27,747 nt of DNA from DAISIL01 sp036822015 (GTDB taxonomy: Bacteria; Bacteroidota; Bacteroidia; Cytophagales; Bernardetiaceae), in contig DAISIL010000044.1 of NCBI GenBank assembly GCA_036822015.1, positions 1 to 27,747 on the forward strand, in the 5' to 3' direction. The position numbers were made by a program, and so were the translations under genes. Numbering within the stretch: position 1 is the stretch's first letter; each line of letters opens with the position of its first letter. The notes below the pieces were generated by a model that did no database searches, had not been told where the DNA came from, and saw nothing but the letters and a program-made list of their open reading frames with translations. Shown in pieces: positions 7,066-18,400 of the stretch.

Positions 7066-8987
7066 ACATCCGTTTGAAAGCGTACCCGAAGTAGTTTTTG
7101 TACTTTGGTGATCGTAACAAAGATGTTGCGTAGGGTTTGGCGGTGGAGCTTATTCAGGTCTTCTACTTCAATGTAGCGTCCCGTGTCCTGATGTGCCAAA
7201 CCATTGAGGGCCCGAAAGCGCATCAGTATCTCGTAAGCCATCGTGGCTTCTTCCAACACCGGGCGATCTCGCTCGTATTTGGTCGCCAAAGCCCGAAAGC
7301 GTTCTACCGTCCCGACCTCCTCCAGCAGGTGTGCTTCATAGGCCAGCACCCGCGCCGCATCGGTGAGCGGCATCATAGCCCTGGCCTTGATGTCAAAGCG
7401 ATCCGCATGTTCGCCGCTTTTTTCTACCATAAACTTCCGAAAAAAGCTCAAAGGCGGCGGGTTGTTGAGTGCGCCCTTAGCTAAAAGACTGACAAACAAG
7501 CGGTCTTTTTGCATGAGTGAAAAGATATACTGCCGCAGCGACTGGGCGAGTGTTGCCTCCCCATAAACAGCCCTAAAATCAAAAAATATGTTGGAATGCA
7601 GCACTGCCTTCGGCTCGGGGGTCGCTACCCAGGCATGAAACTGTTTTTTCCAGCCCGAGAGCGACATGCACCAATTCGGATTACTGGCCATCATGTCGGC
7701 TGGGCAACGCTCAAAACCGCATTCTTCTAGCAAAGTATTGACCGTCTGAGCAAACGCCAAAAAGTATTCGTTCACGGCACGCCCCTCCGTTTCGGGAGGG
7801 TCGAAATAAACCAGGGCGTTGTCCTGATCTGTGCGCAGCAACTGCTCTTTGCGGCCTTCGCTCCCGAGCGATAACCAGCAAAAATCCACGGGTGCTTCCC
7901 CGTGTTGGGCTTGCGCAAGCGCAATGACCCGCGTAATGATCGCGTCGTTGATTTCTTTCATCACTCCGGCCACAAAGTTCATCGAGACCTCCTGCTCCAG
8001 GTATTGCCCCATCAGTTGCTCGGCTTTGCTGCGCAGGTCGGCCATCTGTGCTGTGGCGTTGGCGCGGCGTATTTCCCGATACAAAACTCCCGGGTTGCTG
8101 CCTTGCGTACTCAACACATCTCGCTCCGAGATGATCCCGATGACGGGCGTTTGAGGTGTGCCATCTTCGGTAACGACGAAGTGCCGGATATTCCGTCGGA
8201 TCATCAGGATAATCAGTTCGGAGACGTTCATGCCTCGCTTGACCGTCAAGACGGGACTACTCATCACATCCCGCACAGGGGCTTGGGTAGGGTCAAGGCC
8301 CTGGGCAATCACACGACGGCGCAAGTCCGAGTCGGTCAGGATGCCTATGGGTAGCTTTTCGGTGGAAGTAACGATGAGCGAGCCTATTTTTTTTTCGGTC
8401 ATACGGCGGGCAGCCTCCCAAACCGACAAACCATCGGTGCAGGTCATCACTTGCTTGACCCCATCAACGATCCTAAAATCTCGTTCGTTGGCTTGCGGGG
8501 TATCCAGTACCGCCCCAGGAAAACGGGGCTGGGCCTGCCGTACCTGTTCGGCCCTGTTCGGCAGACGCGCCGCAAAACCCGCCGCAAAAAACAAGGAAAC
8601 CCGAGGGTTGGCCTCCAATATCTCCCGAAAAGGCGCAATGGGCAACATATACAGCAACGACTCCTCCACCACACGCGCCCCCGAAACGTAGTTGCCCTCG
8701 GCAAGCAGGGCCCGCAAACCAAACACATCCCCCTCATCGCAGGTATCGGCTAGCACCTCGACCCCCTCCACTTGCTGAACGATCTCTACCGATCCCTTAT
8801 TGACCACATAAAAATACGCCGATGGTGCCTGACCATCCTCAAAGACCCACTGTCCCTCTTCCATATAGCGCACCTTCGCCTGATCGGCAAGGGCATGAAG
8901 GGTTTCGATGGACAAAAAACTGAACGGTGGAAAACTGTGCAGAAAAGAGGCTACACTACCCGCAATCAAAGGCGAGGGCTTCGACAT
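7056..8987 (-). CDS. Cyclic-nucleotide-binding-like / CBS-pair / DUF294 nucleotidyltransferase signalling protein
   Basis: I place the start at the ATG at 8985-8987 (MSKPSPLIAG), giving 643 residues. An upstream in-frame ATG at 9173 would overlap the giant gene and run through its terminator hairpin, and that extension has no family features. Residues about 13-140 form a cNMP-binding-like beta-roll. Residues about 178-293 are a tandem CBS pair (GILTDSDLRRRV, GIISERDVL), likely to sense adenine nucleotides. Residues about 340-480 are a DUF294 nucleotidyltransferase (PF03445) with GSEGRKEQ at 375-382 and the acidic pair D387/D389 in TDQDNAL. Residues about 505-640 match DUF294_C (PF10335). The family is related to GlnD-type transferases, but its substrate is generally unknown. 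The protein is cytoplasmic. The cNMP pocket lacks the usual Glu and Arg. It sits between the giant adhesin gene (107-base gap) and the response regulator (70-base gap). Confidence 0.9.
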   Translation of the reverse strand: MSKPSPLIAGSVASFLHSFPPFSFLSIETLHALADQAKVRYMEEGQWVFEDGQAPSAYFYVVNKGSVEIVQQVEGVEVLADTCDEGDVFGLRALLAEGNYVSGARVVEESLLYMLPIAPFREILEANPRVSLFFAAGFAARLPNRAEQVRQAQPRFPGAVLDTPQANERDFRIVDGVKQVMTCTDGLSVWEAARRMTEKKIGSLIVTSTEKLPIGILTDSDLRRRVIAQGLDPTQAPVRDVMSSPVLTVKRGMNVSELIILMIRRNIRHFVVTEDGTPQTPVIGIISERDVLSTQGSNPGVLYREIRRANATAQMADLRSKAEQLMGQYLEQEVSMNFVAGVMKEINDAIITRVIALAQAQHGEAPVDFCWLSLGSEGRKEQLLRTDQDNALVYFDPPETEGRAVNEYFLAFAQTVNTLLEECGFERCPADMMASNPNWCMSLSGWKKQFHAWVATPEPKAVLHSNIFFDFRAVYGEATLAQSLRQYIFSLMQKDRLFVSLLAKGALNNPPPLSFFRKFMVEKSGEHADRFDIKARAMMPLTDAARVLAYEAHLLEEVGTVERFRALATKYERDRPVLEEATMAYEILMRFRALNGLAHQDTGRYIEVEDLNKLHRQTLRNIFVTITKVQKLLRVRFQTDVIR

Positions 8988-9041
8988 ACTAAAAATGGCT
9001 TGGGTTTGAATAATACCCGCATATTGCCATTTTTTTTGGGC

Positions 9042-9086
9042 AAAAAAACTAACCGTTGTCAGTAAGGGGAATGATTTTCCCCTTAC
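9042..9086 (-). terminator. Likely terminator hairpin after the giant adhesin gene
   Basis: A perfect 10-bp inverted repeat, GTAAGGGGAA at 9062-9071 and TTCCCCTTAC at 9077-9086 with a 5-base loop, starts 8 bases after the giant gene's TAA (9097-9095). On the minus strand a run of seven T follows, but only about 13 bases beyond the stem (9048-9042), so it is not a textbook intrinsic terminator. Partial read-through into the DUF294 gene is possible. Confidence 0.55.
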
Positions 9087-9094
9087 CTCTCTCC

Positions 9095-9406
9095 TTAGCG
9101 CACCAGCACCACCCGCCCGCTTTGGCGAATCGGACGACGCGGGGCCGCCGTTGTGCCGTACTCGAGCGTCCACTGATAAACACCCGGCGGATACATTTCT
9201 CCAAAGTTACGGTGGCGACCGTTCCACCACTCGTCCTGACTGACTTTGTTCAAGTCGTCTTTTTCGAGGATGTAAATGACCTCACCCCAACGGTTGTAAA
9301 TCTCCAAACGCAAGTTGCGGATGTGATCCCCGAAGAGTTCAAAGACATCGTTGTTGCCGTCGTTGTTGGGCGTAAAGGCATCTGGCACAAAGATACGCGG
9401 CGGGCA
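9095..9406 (-). other. T9SS type B (CHU_C, gliding motility-associated) C-terminal sorting domain
   Basis: The last 103 residues begin at CPPRIF (Cys codon at 9406-9404) and contain FVPDAFTPNNDGNNDVFEL, LEIYNRWGEVIY, WWNGRH and PPGVYQWTLEY, ending GRVVLVR. This is the hallmark order of the CHU_C family (PF13585, TIGR04131), which directs proteins through the type IX secretion system. It is complete, so the giant protein should be exported and surface-attached if T9SS is present. Confidence 0.95.
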
Positions 9407-12400
9407 GTTACCCGTGATCGTTACGGTATCTAGGCTTTCACAGCCCACCTGTGAACGGATGCGGAGGTAGTACGTGCCGGCTTCCTGCGGCTCAAAGTCG
9501 GGGAAGCGGCTTTCGAGGCTACCATTTTCGTTTGTCCATTCAAAGAAATAGACATCGTTGGCGTTGGCGTTCGAGACCTGGGCCGTCAGGACGTAAGCCG
9601 TATCCGGGAAGGCTTCCCGATCAAAGCAGAAGTTGTACTTCTCTAGCAAGACTGAATCTTTGGGTATCGGGCGATAGTCCGTTGTGTAGCTTTGCGTAGA
9701 AGCACAGTTGCCGACGGTAGTTGTCAAGATGTAGGTTCCCGAGGTCTCGACGGTGCGGGTAGCTCCCGTAAAACCATCCTCCCAAAGGTAAGTAGCCTCC
9801 GCATAACGCGATACCTGCCCGATCGCTACTGGCGTGCCTTCGCAAAGGACATCCGTGCGCGTGAGCGGCTCCTGTCCTACGGTGCGCACCGTGATTGATC
9901 CCTGGGTAGCACAGCCCTCGGCACTGGTTACCTCCACAAAGTACGTCGTCTGGTCTTGCGTCGGGACAACTTCGATGCTGCCCGAGGTCGAACCCGTGGA
10001 CCAGAGGAAGGTCGGCGAACCCGAAGCCGTGATATTGAGCGTTACCGTCGTGCCAGCACAAACAGCAGACACATTCGGCGACTGCGTGAGGGCGAAGGAC
10101 GGCGGCACATTGACCGTAACGGTTGCCCCTGTCGTGATCGTCTCGCAGGCATTGCCCGGGTCGATGGCCAGGACGTAGCGCGTCGTGGACAAAGGACTAA
10201 CCTCCAGAATCGGTGTCGTGGAAAGTGTATCACCGCTTTGTCCTTCGGGATACCAGGCAAAGCTAGCCCCTACGGCTCCTGTGGCGTTGAGTGTCGCCGT
10301 TGCGCCCGTACAGATCACGGCATCGTCGATGGCCACGGCGGCCGCCTGACGATTGAAGGTAACCGACGTTGTGTCGCGGCCCGTGCATCCGGTGAGCGTG
10401 TTGGTTACGATGACCTCAACGAGGTTTTCCTGGTAGTTGTTGAAGATGTCTTGCGTCAAGGTGAGCGTACTCGACTCGCCCGAGGCAAGTTCGGTTGCCC
10501 CGTCGGGGGCAAGGAACCTCCAGGTGTATGTCGTGTTGCTGGCCAGATGGCTTGGGTCGGCTGCATCCAGGGTAAGTGAACTGCTTTCGCAGAGTGTCTG
10601 TGCTGCCGGCAGGTTGGCTACTACGCCAGGGTTGAAGATCACACTGATCGTAGCCGAAGCTGTACAGCCCGTTTGCGGATTGCGCCCAAAGAGCGTGTAC
10701 TCACCCGAAACGGTTGCCACATACTCGGCTTGGCGCGCCACAGTATCGCCGGAGAGTATCCAGGCTAGATCAAGTCCGTTCAGTTGTCCCGTCGCTTGTA
10801 GGAGCTGCTCGGTCTCACAAGTCGGTGATCCCGAACCACTAATGGCAATATCCGGATTTGGATTGATCGTAACCACAACGGCCGCAGAAGAGGCACATCC
10901 CGAAGGATTCGTAACGGTGAGTCCGTAGGTGTTCGTCCCGAGAGTATTGACCGTAATCGTGGACGAAGTTGCGCCAGCGATTGCGGTGCCGTTTTCTGTC
11001 CAGGCATAGGTAGCACCGGCTTCGTGGCTTGGGTGCGCTCCCGCAAGCGTAATGCCGTCTGCTCCGGCACAGGTGCTGCGGTCTTGCCCCAGGTCGATGA
11101 CCGGAACGGTATTGAAGACCACTTGCTGGGTCGTCGTACTGGCACAACCTGTCAGGGGATTACGCACCGTGATCTGGTAGGTTCCCGTCTGATTGACGAT
11201 GGCACGCAGGCGATTTTCAGCGACCGAAACTACGCCTGGCCCCGTCCAGATGACCTCAAAGTTGGTGATGTTGGTTACCTGCAACTCGAGCGTATCGGTG
11301 GTCTGGCAAGTGCCTGTTTGTGGGTTGTGGCCCCGTACCTCGAAGGCGGGTATTGGCTCAACGCGCACCGCAATCTCATCGACGGCAGAGCAGGCTCCGC
11401 TGTTGTCGGTTACCTGGAGACGGTACGTACCCGTTTGCGTTACCGAAAGTGTCGGGCTGGTAGCTCCGCTGATCGGCGTGCCGTTGAAACTCCACACAAA
11501 TTGCGTCGCCAGGGGGGCATTGCTGGCATCAAGTACCAGTACATCGCCCACGCAAATCGTCGTATCGTTACCCAGGTTGAGTGTCGGGTTTTGGTAGAAC
11601 GTAACGGTAGCCGAGCTAGAGGTTACACAGCCGTTGATCCCTTGCCGTCCCACTTGCAGGAGGTAGGTATAACGTACCGAGTCCTGGGTGAAGGTCGGGA
11701 TGGTCGCCGTAATCGTGGGTGTCGTCAAGACATCAACGACGCTGTTGTTTTGGTCTCTGATCTCCCAACGATAGGTTACGTTAGCGTCGTGGGTGGCATC
11801 TCGGGCATCCAGGGTTGGTGCCGTACCACTCACGCAGGCTCGGGTAGCCGAAGCCGTAATGCCGGCCACCGGCTCGGGCAAGTAGCGCACCGTCGTATTG
11901 GCCGTACCGACGCAACCCGTCTGGAGGCTTTCGATCTCCAGGACAAAATTCTGCACATCAACAGCACCGGTCGCCAGACTTGTGGGCGCCGTTACGACAA
12001 GGCTCGGCGAGCTACCCACGACGATACCCGCCGCATCGTACCAGGTGTAGGTTACGTCGGGGTTCACTTCAAAATTGACCGTTCCGGTGAGGGTCAGGTC
12101 GCCCTGGTTGAGGCAGAGTGTCGTATCCTCGGGCAGTCCCCTAACGGCTGGGTTGGGTTCAAAGGCAAGCTCAAAGTACACGCTGGTGTTACAGCCAAAC
12201 TGTCCATCACTGATCTCGAGGGTGATGTCGGCTACGGGTGATCCCGAAGTGAAGGTCTCGACGGGGATCGTCAGGACGGGCCCCAAAGCCGGTGTGTTGT
12301 TACCCAACAGTGCATTGCTCCACCAAACGTAGCTCAACGCGCCCCAATGCGTGGGGTGTGAGGCATCTAGCGTTACGTCGCCATCGACGGCACAAGTAAA

Positions 12401-15400
12401 GATACGGCTGCCTTCCTCAAAGTTGAGTACCGGAACAGGGTAATACGTGATCTGTGCCGTATCGAAGGCGGTACAGGTTGTATTCGGGTCGGTTACGGCT
12501 ACAACGAAAGTGTAAGTGGTCGGAGCAGCATTGAGCGAACGAATACCCACCACGTTGAGCGTCGGGCGCGTCTCTCCACCCAGCGGCGTGCCATTGAGGA
12601 ACCATTGGTATCGTGTAGCTGCTGTGTGCGAAGGATGCAAGGCATTGAGCGTCGTATCGCCGTCAGAGTCGCAACGCCCGAAGTCCGGCAGGTTTACCGT
12701 CAGTGGCAAGGCGATAGGGTTGATTTGGGTCGTGCGGCTGCTGGAGCATCCCGTGATCTGATCCGTAGCCACAACGCTGATCGTTGTCGGGGCGTTGGGT
12801 ATCTGGATTTGGTAGGTGCTGCTGGCTCCCGTCTGTACAACGACACCATTGCGCGTCCACTGGTACTGCACCGAGGCAAGGTTTACGGCGTTGGGATCAG
12901 CGTTGAGCGTGAGCGTGCTGCCGAGGCATTCGTTCGGGTTGGTGGGTAGCACCGTCGTCGGGATGGGGCCAAAGATGAGCGGCAACTCCGTTACGTTAGC
13001 GCAGCCACTAGCCGGATCCGTTACGGTGAGCGTAACGGTGAAGGTGGCGTTGGTGGTCAGCGGGTTCGGCGGGGGTAGCGTTACGCTTGGACCGGTGAGC
13101 GTACCAAAATATCCTGTCCATGTATAGGTGGCCGCTGGGTCGTTGCCCGTGGTGTTGGCCAGAACGGGGACATCCTGCGGGCCGCAGATCGTCTGGGGCG
13201 GTGTCAGGATTTGTGCCAACGGGCCAGGCAGATACGTAACCGTAGCTGTATCTTGTGTGCCGCAGTTGGTGTTGGCATCCGTTGCTCGGGCGATGATCTG
13301 GTAGGTGCGCGATACGCCACCCGTAGCGGCTCCCGTGAAGGTAAAGGTGCTACTCGATGATCCCGTAACTACCTGAACACCGTCCACAAACCAGTCATAT
13401 ACCGTCGTGGCGGGGTTGAGGTTGAGGCTGTTGGCGTTGTACGTGATGGGTTCGCCGTTGCAGCGGGTTTCGTTGCCGCGGATTGTAGCCAGAGCATTAC
13501 CCAAATACACGGTTCGTATTGTGGCTTGGCTTGAGCAGCCACCACGGGAGTCGGTTACTTGCAAGACGTAAGTTGTCGTGAGGCTTGTTCCTGGGAGCGG
13601 GAAGGCTGTCGGTGTAATCGAAAGGGTCGGCGAAGTTGCTCCCGCAATCGGTGTGTTTCCGAAGAAGCCTACCGTAAACCACTGGTAGCTGATCGTTGTC
13701 CCCGAAGTAGAGGCCGTACCGTTGAGTACCAGCGGGCCGTTGGCAAACTCCGAGAAGCAGATCGTAACATCTGGTCCCACGACAGCCACCGGATCACCGA
13801 TGTAGGTGATCTGTACCGTATCTCGGGCGGCGCAGTTGGTTTGGGCATCCGTTGCCACGAAGACAAAGGTTTGTGTAGCAGCCTCTCCGGCGGCCAGGGT
13901 CGTAGGTGTTACGGCAAGGGTCGTGCCTGTCGCGCCTGCCATCGGGCTAAGCGTGTTGCTGCCGTCCAGATTGAACCACTGATAGCTCACCGTCGGGGCG
14001 GCCGTTACGCTGGCACTTACCGTTGTGCTTCCACTCGAGACGCACAAGACTTGATCCGGTATCGGATCAACGGCCGGGCTTCCGATGTGCGTAACCGCTA
14101 TCGTATCTCGGGCTGTACAGACGTTGCGCGAATCCGTGGCCGTGAAAACGTAGGTGGTCGTTTGGGTAGCTCCCAAAGCCAGGCTTGGTGGCACGACAGT
14201 AAAACTCGTCGTTGTTGCTCCTACAATCGGGACAAGCGCACCGCTTTCAAGCGTAGCCCACTGGTAGCTGATCGTGGGGGCAGCCGTTGCCGTCGCACTC
14301 AAAGCCAGGTTGCCTTCGGAGATGCAGCGCGTCAGGTCAGCGGGCAAAGCCACGACCGGACTTGGGTAGTAGATCACCACGCTTGTCGCCGAGGCATCGG
14401 GGCAGGTAGTGGCATCAGATACCCGAACGGCATAAACCGTTGTGTCGGGTCGTCCGGCTAGGGAGCGGTCTGTTACGGTCAGCGTTGCGGATGTCTGCCC
14501 GGCCAGGACAACTCCATTGCGGCTCCAGGTGTATTGCGTGAGTAAGTTATGCGTTGGATGGCTGGCATTGAGTGTCAGATTGCCCTCGGCATCACAGACC
14601 CGAATCGTATCCGGTAGCGTAACGGCTGGCGGCGGCGTAAAGATGACCACCGTCGTATCGGCAGTCGTACAAGCAAAAGTATCGGCGACAGTTACGATGT
14701 AGGTGTAGTTGGCTGGTGCGCCGCCCTGGGAACGTACATCGACGGTAAGCGTCGGTGTTGTCGTTGGTAGCGTAACGCCGTTGAGCGTCCAGGTGTACGT
14801 AACGCTGGCCGAGTGCGTCGGCTGGAAGGCATTCAGGAGCGTATCGCCTTCGAGATCGCAACGCAGGAGCGTATCGGGCAAGGCCACCACGGGGGCAGGC
14901 GCGTAGGTAACGTTGGTCGTATCCAGGGTCTGGCAGCCGTTGCGGGTGTCGGTTACGATGACATCAATCTGATACGTAACTGGCGTTGCGCCATTGGAGC
15001 GATCCGTTACGACAAATACCGAGTCGGTGGTGGCTTGCAAGATGCCATCCTGGAACCACTGGTACTGGGCAAACGTACCCACGTTGGGGTCGTAAGCATT
15101 CAAGACAACGTTGGGATCAGAATCACAGGCGGCTATCGTAGGCGTGAGGCTAAACGACGGGCTGGGGAAGTAGATCACCGTAACGGCGGCTGTCGCTGTG
15201 GGGCAAGTCGTCGGATCCCCTACGATGACCTGGTAGCGCGTCGTATCGGGGGTCAGACCGTTGGAGCGCGTCGTGATGGGCAAGATTGCGCCGGTTTGTC
15301 CAGCAACTTGTACGCCATTGGCCAGCCAGGTGTAGGTCGTGAAGGGGTTGTGCGTCGGGTCGTTGGCGTTCAGGAGTGTATCACCCTCCGAGTCGCACAC

Positions 15401-18400
15401 CCGAATCGTATCCGGCAGGCTTACGGCAGGGGCAGGCGTATAGATGACCAGCGTTGTATCATTGACGGTACAGCCGTTGGCATCCGTTACCTCCAGGATG
15501 TATCGGTAGCTCGTCGGAACATTTCCTACGGAGCGATCCGTTACCGCGATGGTTGTGCTAGTGCTGGCTTGGAGTACGCCGTCTTTTGTCCAGCGGAGGG
15601 TCATCCCTGGATCAAAGTTGGCTATCGTAGCCACGATGCTGGTATCGCCTTCGGCATCGCAACGCAAAATCGTATCCGGCATACTGACCAGCGGGCCGGG
15701 AGCTACGCCTACCAAGAAGTCCGCTTGTGCGGTACAGCCGTTGCGGATGTCCCGAATCAAGATACCAAAAGCGTAGTAGGTCGTATCGGGGTCGGTCGTC
15801 GTAAGTGTACCCGTGCTGTAAGTCGATGCCGTCGCGGACTCTGCCACCACCAACGCACCATCTTGATACCACTCGTAGCGGGTGTAAAGTGTATCGTGGG
15901 AGAAGTGAGAGGCATCAAGCAGAGCCGATCCGCTGCCGCAGGTAAAGACCGTATCCGCAATGGGCTGGAACGGACGTGGGTAGAAAATCACCGATACCGT
16001 ATCGCTGTTTTGGCAACCCGTCTGGGTATCTTCCATCAAGACGACGTAGGTGTATCGCGTAGAATCGAAGGCTACCGAACGATCCGTTACCGTCAGGCTT
16101 GCGCCCGTGCCTACTTGTGCGCCATTGCGGAACCAGGTGTAAGTCGTTGAGGGCGAATGCTGCGGGCTAAGGGCATTCAAGATCACATCACCAGCATCAT
16201 CACACTGCGAAACCACATCTACGAGTGTCTGCTCGGGGAGCGGGCTGTAAATCACCACGGCCGTATCCGCGCTCACACAGGTCGAGGTATCCTGTACCTC
16301 AACGCGCACCACAATCGTATCCCGTGCGTTGCCCACGAAGCGGTCTCGAAGCGTAAAGCGCGACGCATTTTCACCCGCTTGTGCCAATACACCATCCACA
16401 AACCAGGCATAAGTAACCGACGCGCTGTTGGCTAAGCCATTCGGGTTAGAATCAAAAACCAGGCTATCCAAATCGCCCTGACAGAGACGGGTAGTGTCGG
16501 GGATCGCCCGTGCTAGTGGTGCAGGGAAGTATTTGACCAGGCGCGTAGCCGAGGTGCTGCATCCCGTGAGGGCATCCTGAATCAAGACCGAATAGGTGTA
16601 GATGCGGTAATCGTTCGTCGGGGCAGGCACAAACTCGGAGCGATCCGTTACCGTGATGCTGGCGTTGGAGGAGAAGTTTACACCGTTGCGCGTCCAGGCA
16701 TACGTAACGCTGGCCGAGTGGGCAGGATCGGAGACATCCAGCACCAGATCACCTTCGGTATCACAGCGGAAGATGGTATCTATGCTGTTGTTTACTAGCG
16801 GGTCGGTGTTGTAGATGATCGTAGCCGTATCGGAGGCAAAACAGCCCGTCGTGTCGCGGACAATGACTCGGAAGCCCGTCGTATCGGAGGTCCCACCCGA
16901 GTTCAGACCTGAAATGTTGAGTACCGAATCGGTGGCTCCTACAATCAAAACGCCGTTTTGATACCACTCATAGGTAAACGAAGGCGAGTGGCTGGGGTCG
17001 TAAGCATTGAGCAGCGTATCTCCCTGGGCATCACAAAGTGTGATTGAATTTTGGAGGCTCACCACTGGCACCGGATCGTAGATGATCGTTACCGAATCGC
17101 GGTCATCACAGCCTGTCAGCGGATTGAAGGCCCGTACTCCTACCACGTAGGTCGTCGGAACACCGCCCTGGGAGCGCAAACCAAAGGTAAAGCTCGCCGC
17201 CGTAGTGGGTTGCAAAGCACCATTGATCGTCCATTGGTAGCTCACGTTGGCTTCGTTGGACGGGTTGAAAGCATTCAAGACCACATCGCCTTCGGTATCA
17301 CAGCGGCGGATTAGGGTCTCGGGCAGGTTCACACTCGGGTTGGGGGAGTAGATGACCACCGTTGTATCAAAGCCCGTACAAAGCGTTGCCGTATCTCGGA
17401 CGGCGACGACATAAACGTAGCTCGTCGTTTGGTTCGATTGAGAACGCACCGTTACGGGTATCGTATCCAGGTTTCCACCTGTGCCGATGTCGATGCCATC
17501 GCGGAACCACTGATAAACCACCGTGGGCCGATGCGAAGGCGCACCCGCATAGATGAGCGTATCACCCTGGCTATCACAGACGCGGATCGTATCCGGTATG
17601 CTGACCCGTGGCGTAGGCGCAATCAGGACAACCGTCGTAGCGGAGCGGCTGCAATTCGTGAGCGTGTCGGTTACGCGGACGCTATACGTGCGAACGGTTG
17701 TGTTGAGGTTCAGGGCGGTATCCCGAACCGTGTAGGTAGGCGTGTTGACTGCCTCGGCTACACCATCACGGAACCACTCATAGCGCAGGTTATTGCCGCC
17801 AGCATCGGTGGCATCGAGTACCAAAGGTGTAGCTAAGTCGCACTGCTGCAAGGTATCGGGCAAGTTGAATTGCGGTACGCGATTGAAAATGGCAATACTG
17901 GTATCATTGACCACACAGCCGTTGTTTGTGTCCACTACCCGAACGACGTACTGGTACGTTTGCGGTGCCTGATCGCCGGGGAGCAGCGTCAGCGGCAGGA
18001 CGGGTTGACCGCCTTGCGGCAAGGCCACAGGTGCGCCGTTGATGAACCAGTTGTAGGCAATATTTGCTCCGTGGGAGGCATCACCAGCATTGAGTATTGT
18101 TCCGTCGCCGGCGCAGAAAGCCACCGTATCCGGCAGACTGACGCGGGGACTGACCAATACACGGATATTGACCGTATCGCGAGCGATGCAGTTTGATTGG
18201 ACATCGCCTACCTCTACAATGAGGGGATAGGTAGTCGTTTGTCCGTTTTGAGATTGTACAAAGACCGAGATCGTGGCTGCATTACCAATGACGGTAGCGG
18301 TATTGGCGACCGGATCAAGGAGCGTCCAGGTGTAGGTCGGGGTTGTCGCTGCCGCAAAGTTGGCATCGAAGGCAGAGAAAGTAACGGGGGCTTCGATGTC

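Noticed and set aside
8988..9173. 62-residue N-terminal extension of the DUF294 protein from an ATG at 9173
   Set aside because: It would overlap the sorting domain of the giant gene, run through the 10-bp terminator hairpin, and add a basic low-complexity segment not typical of the family. The ATG at 8987 sits just before the cNMP-like domain.
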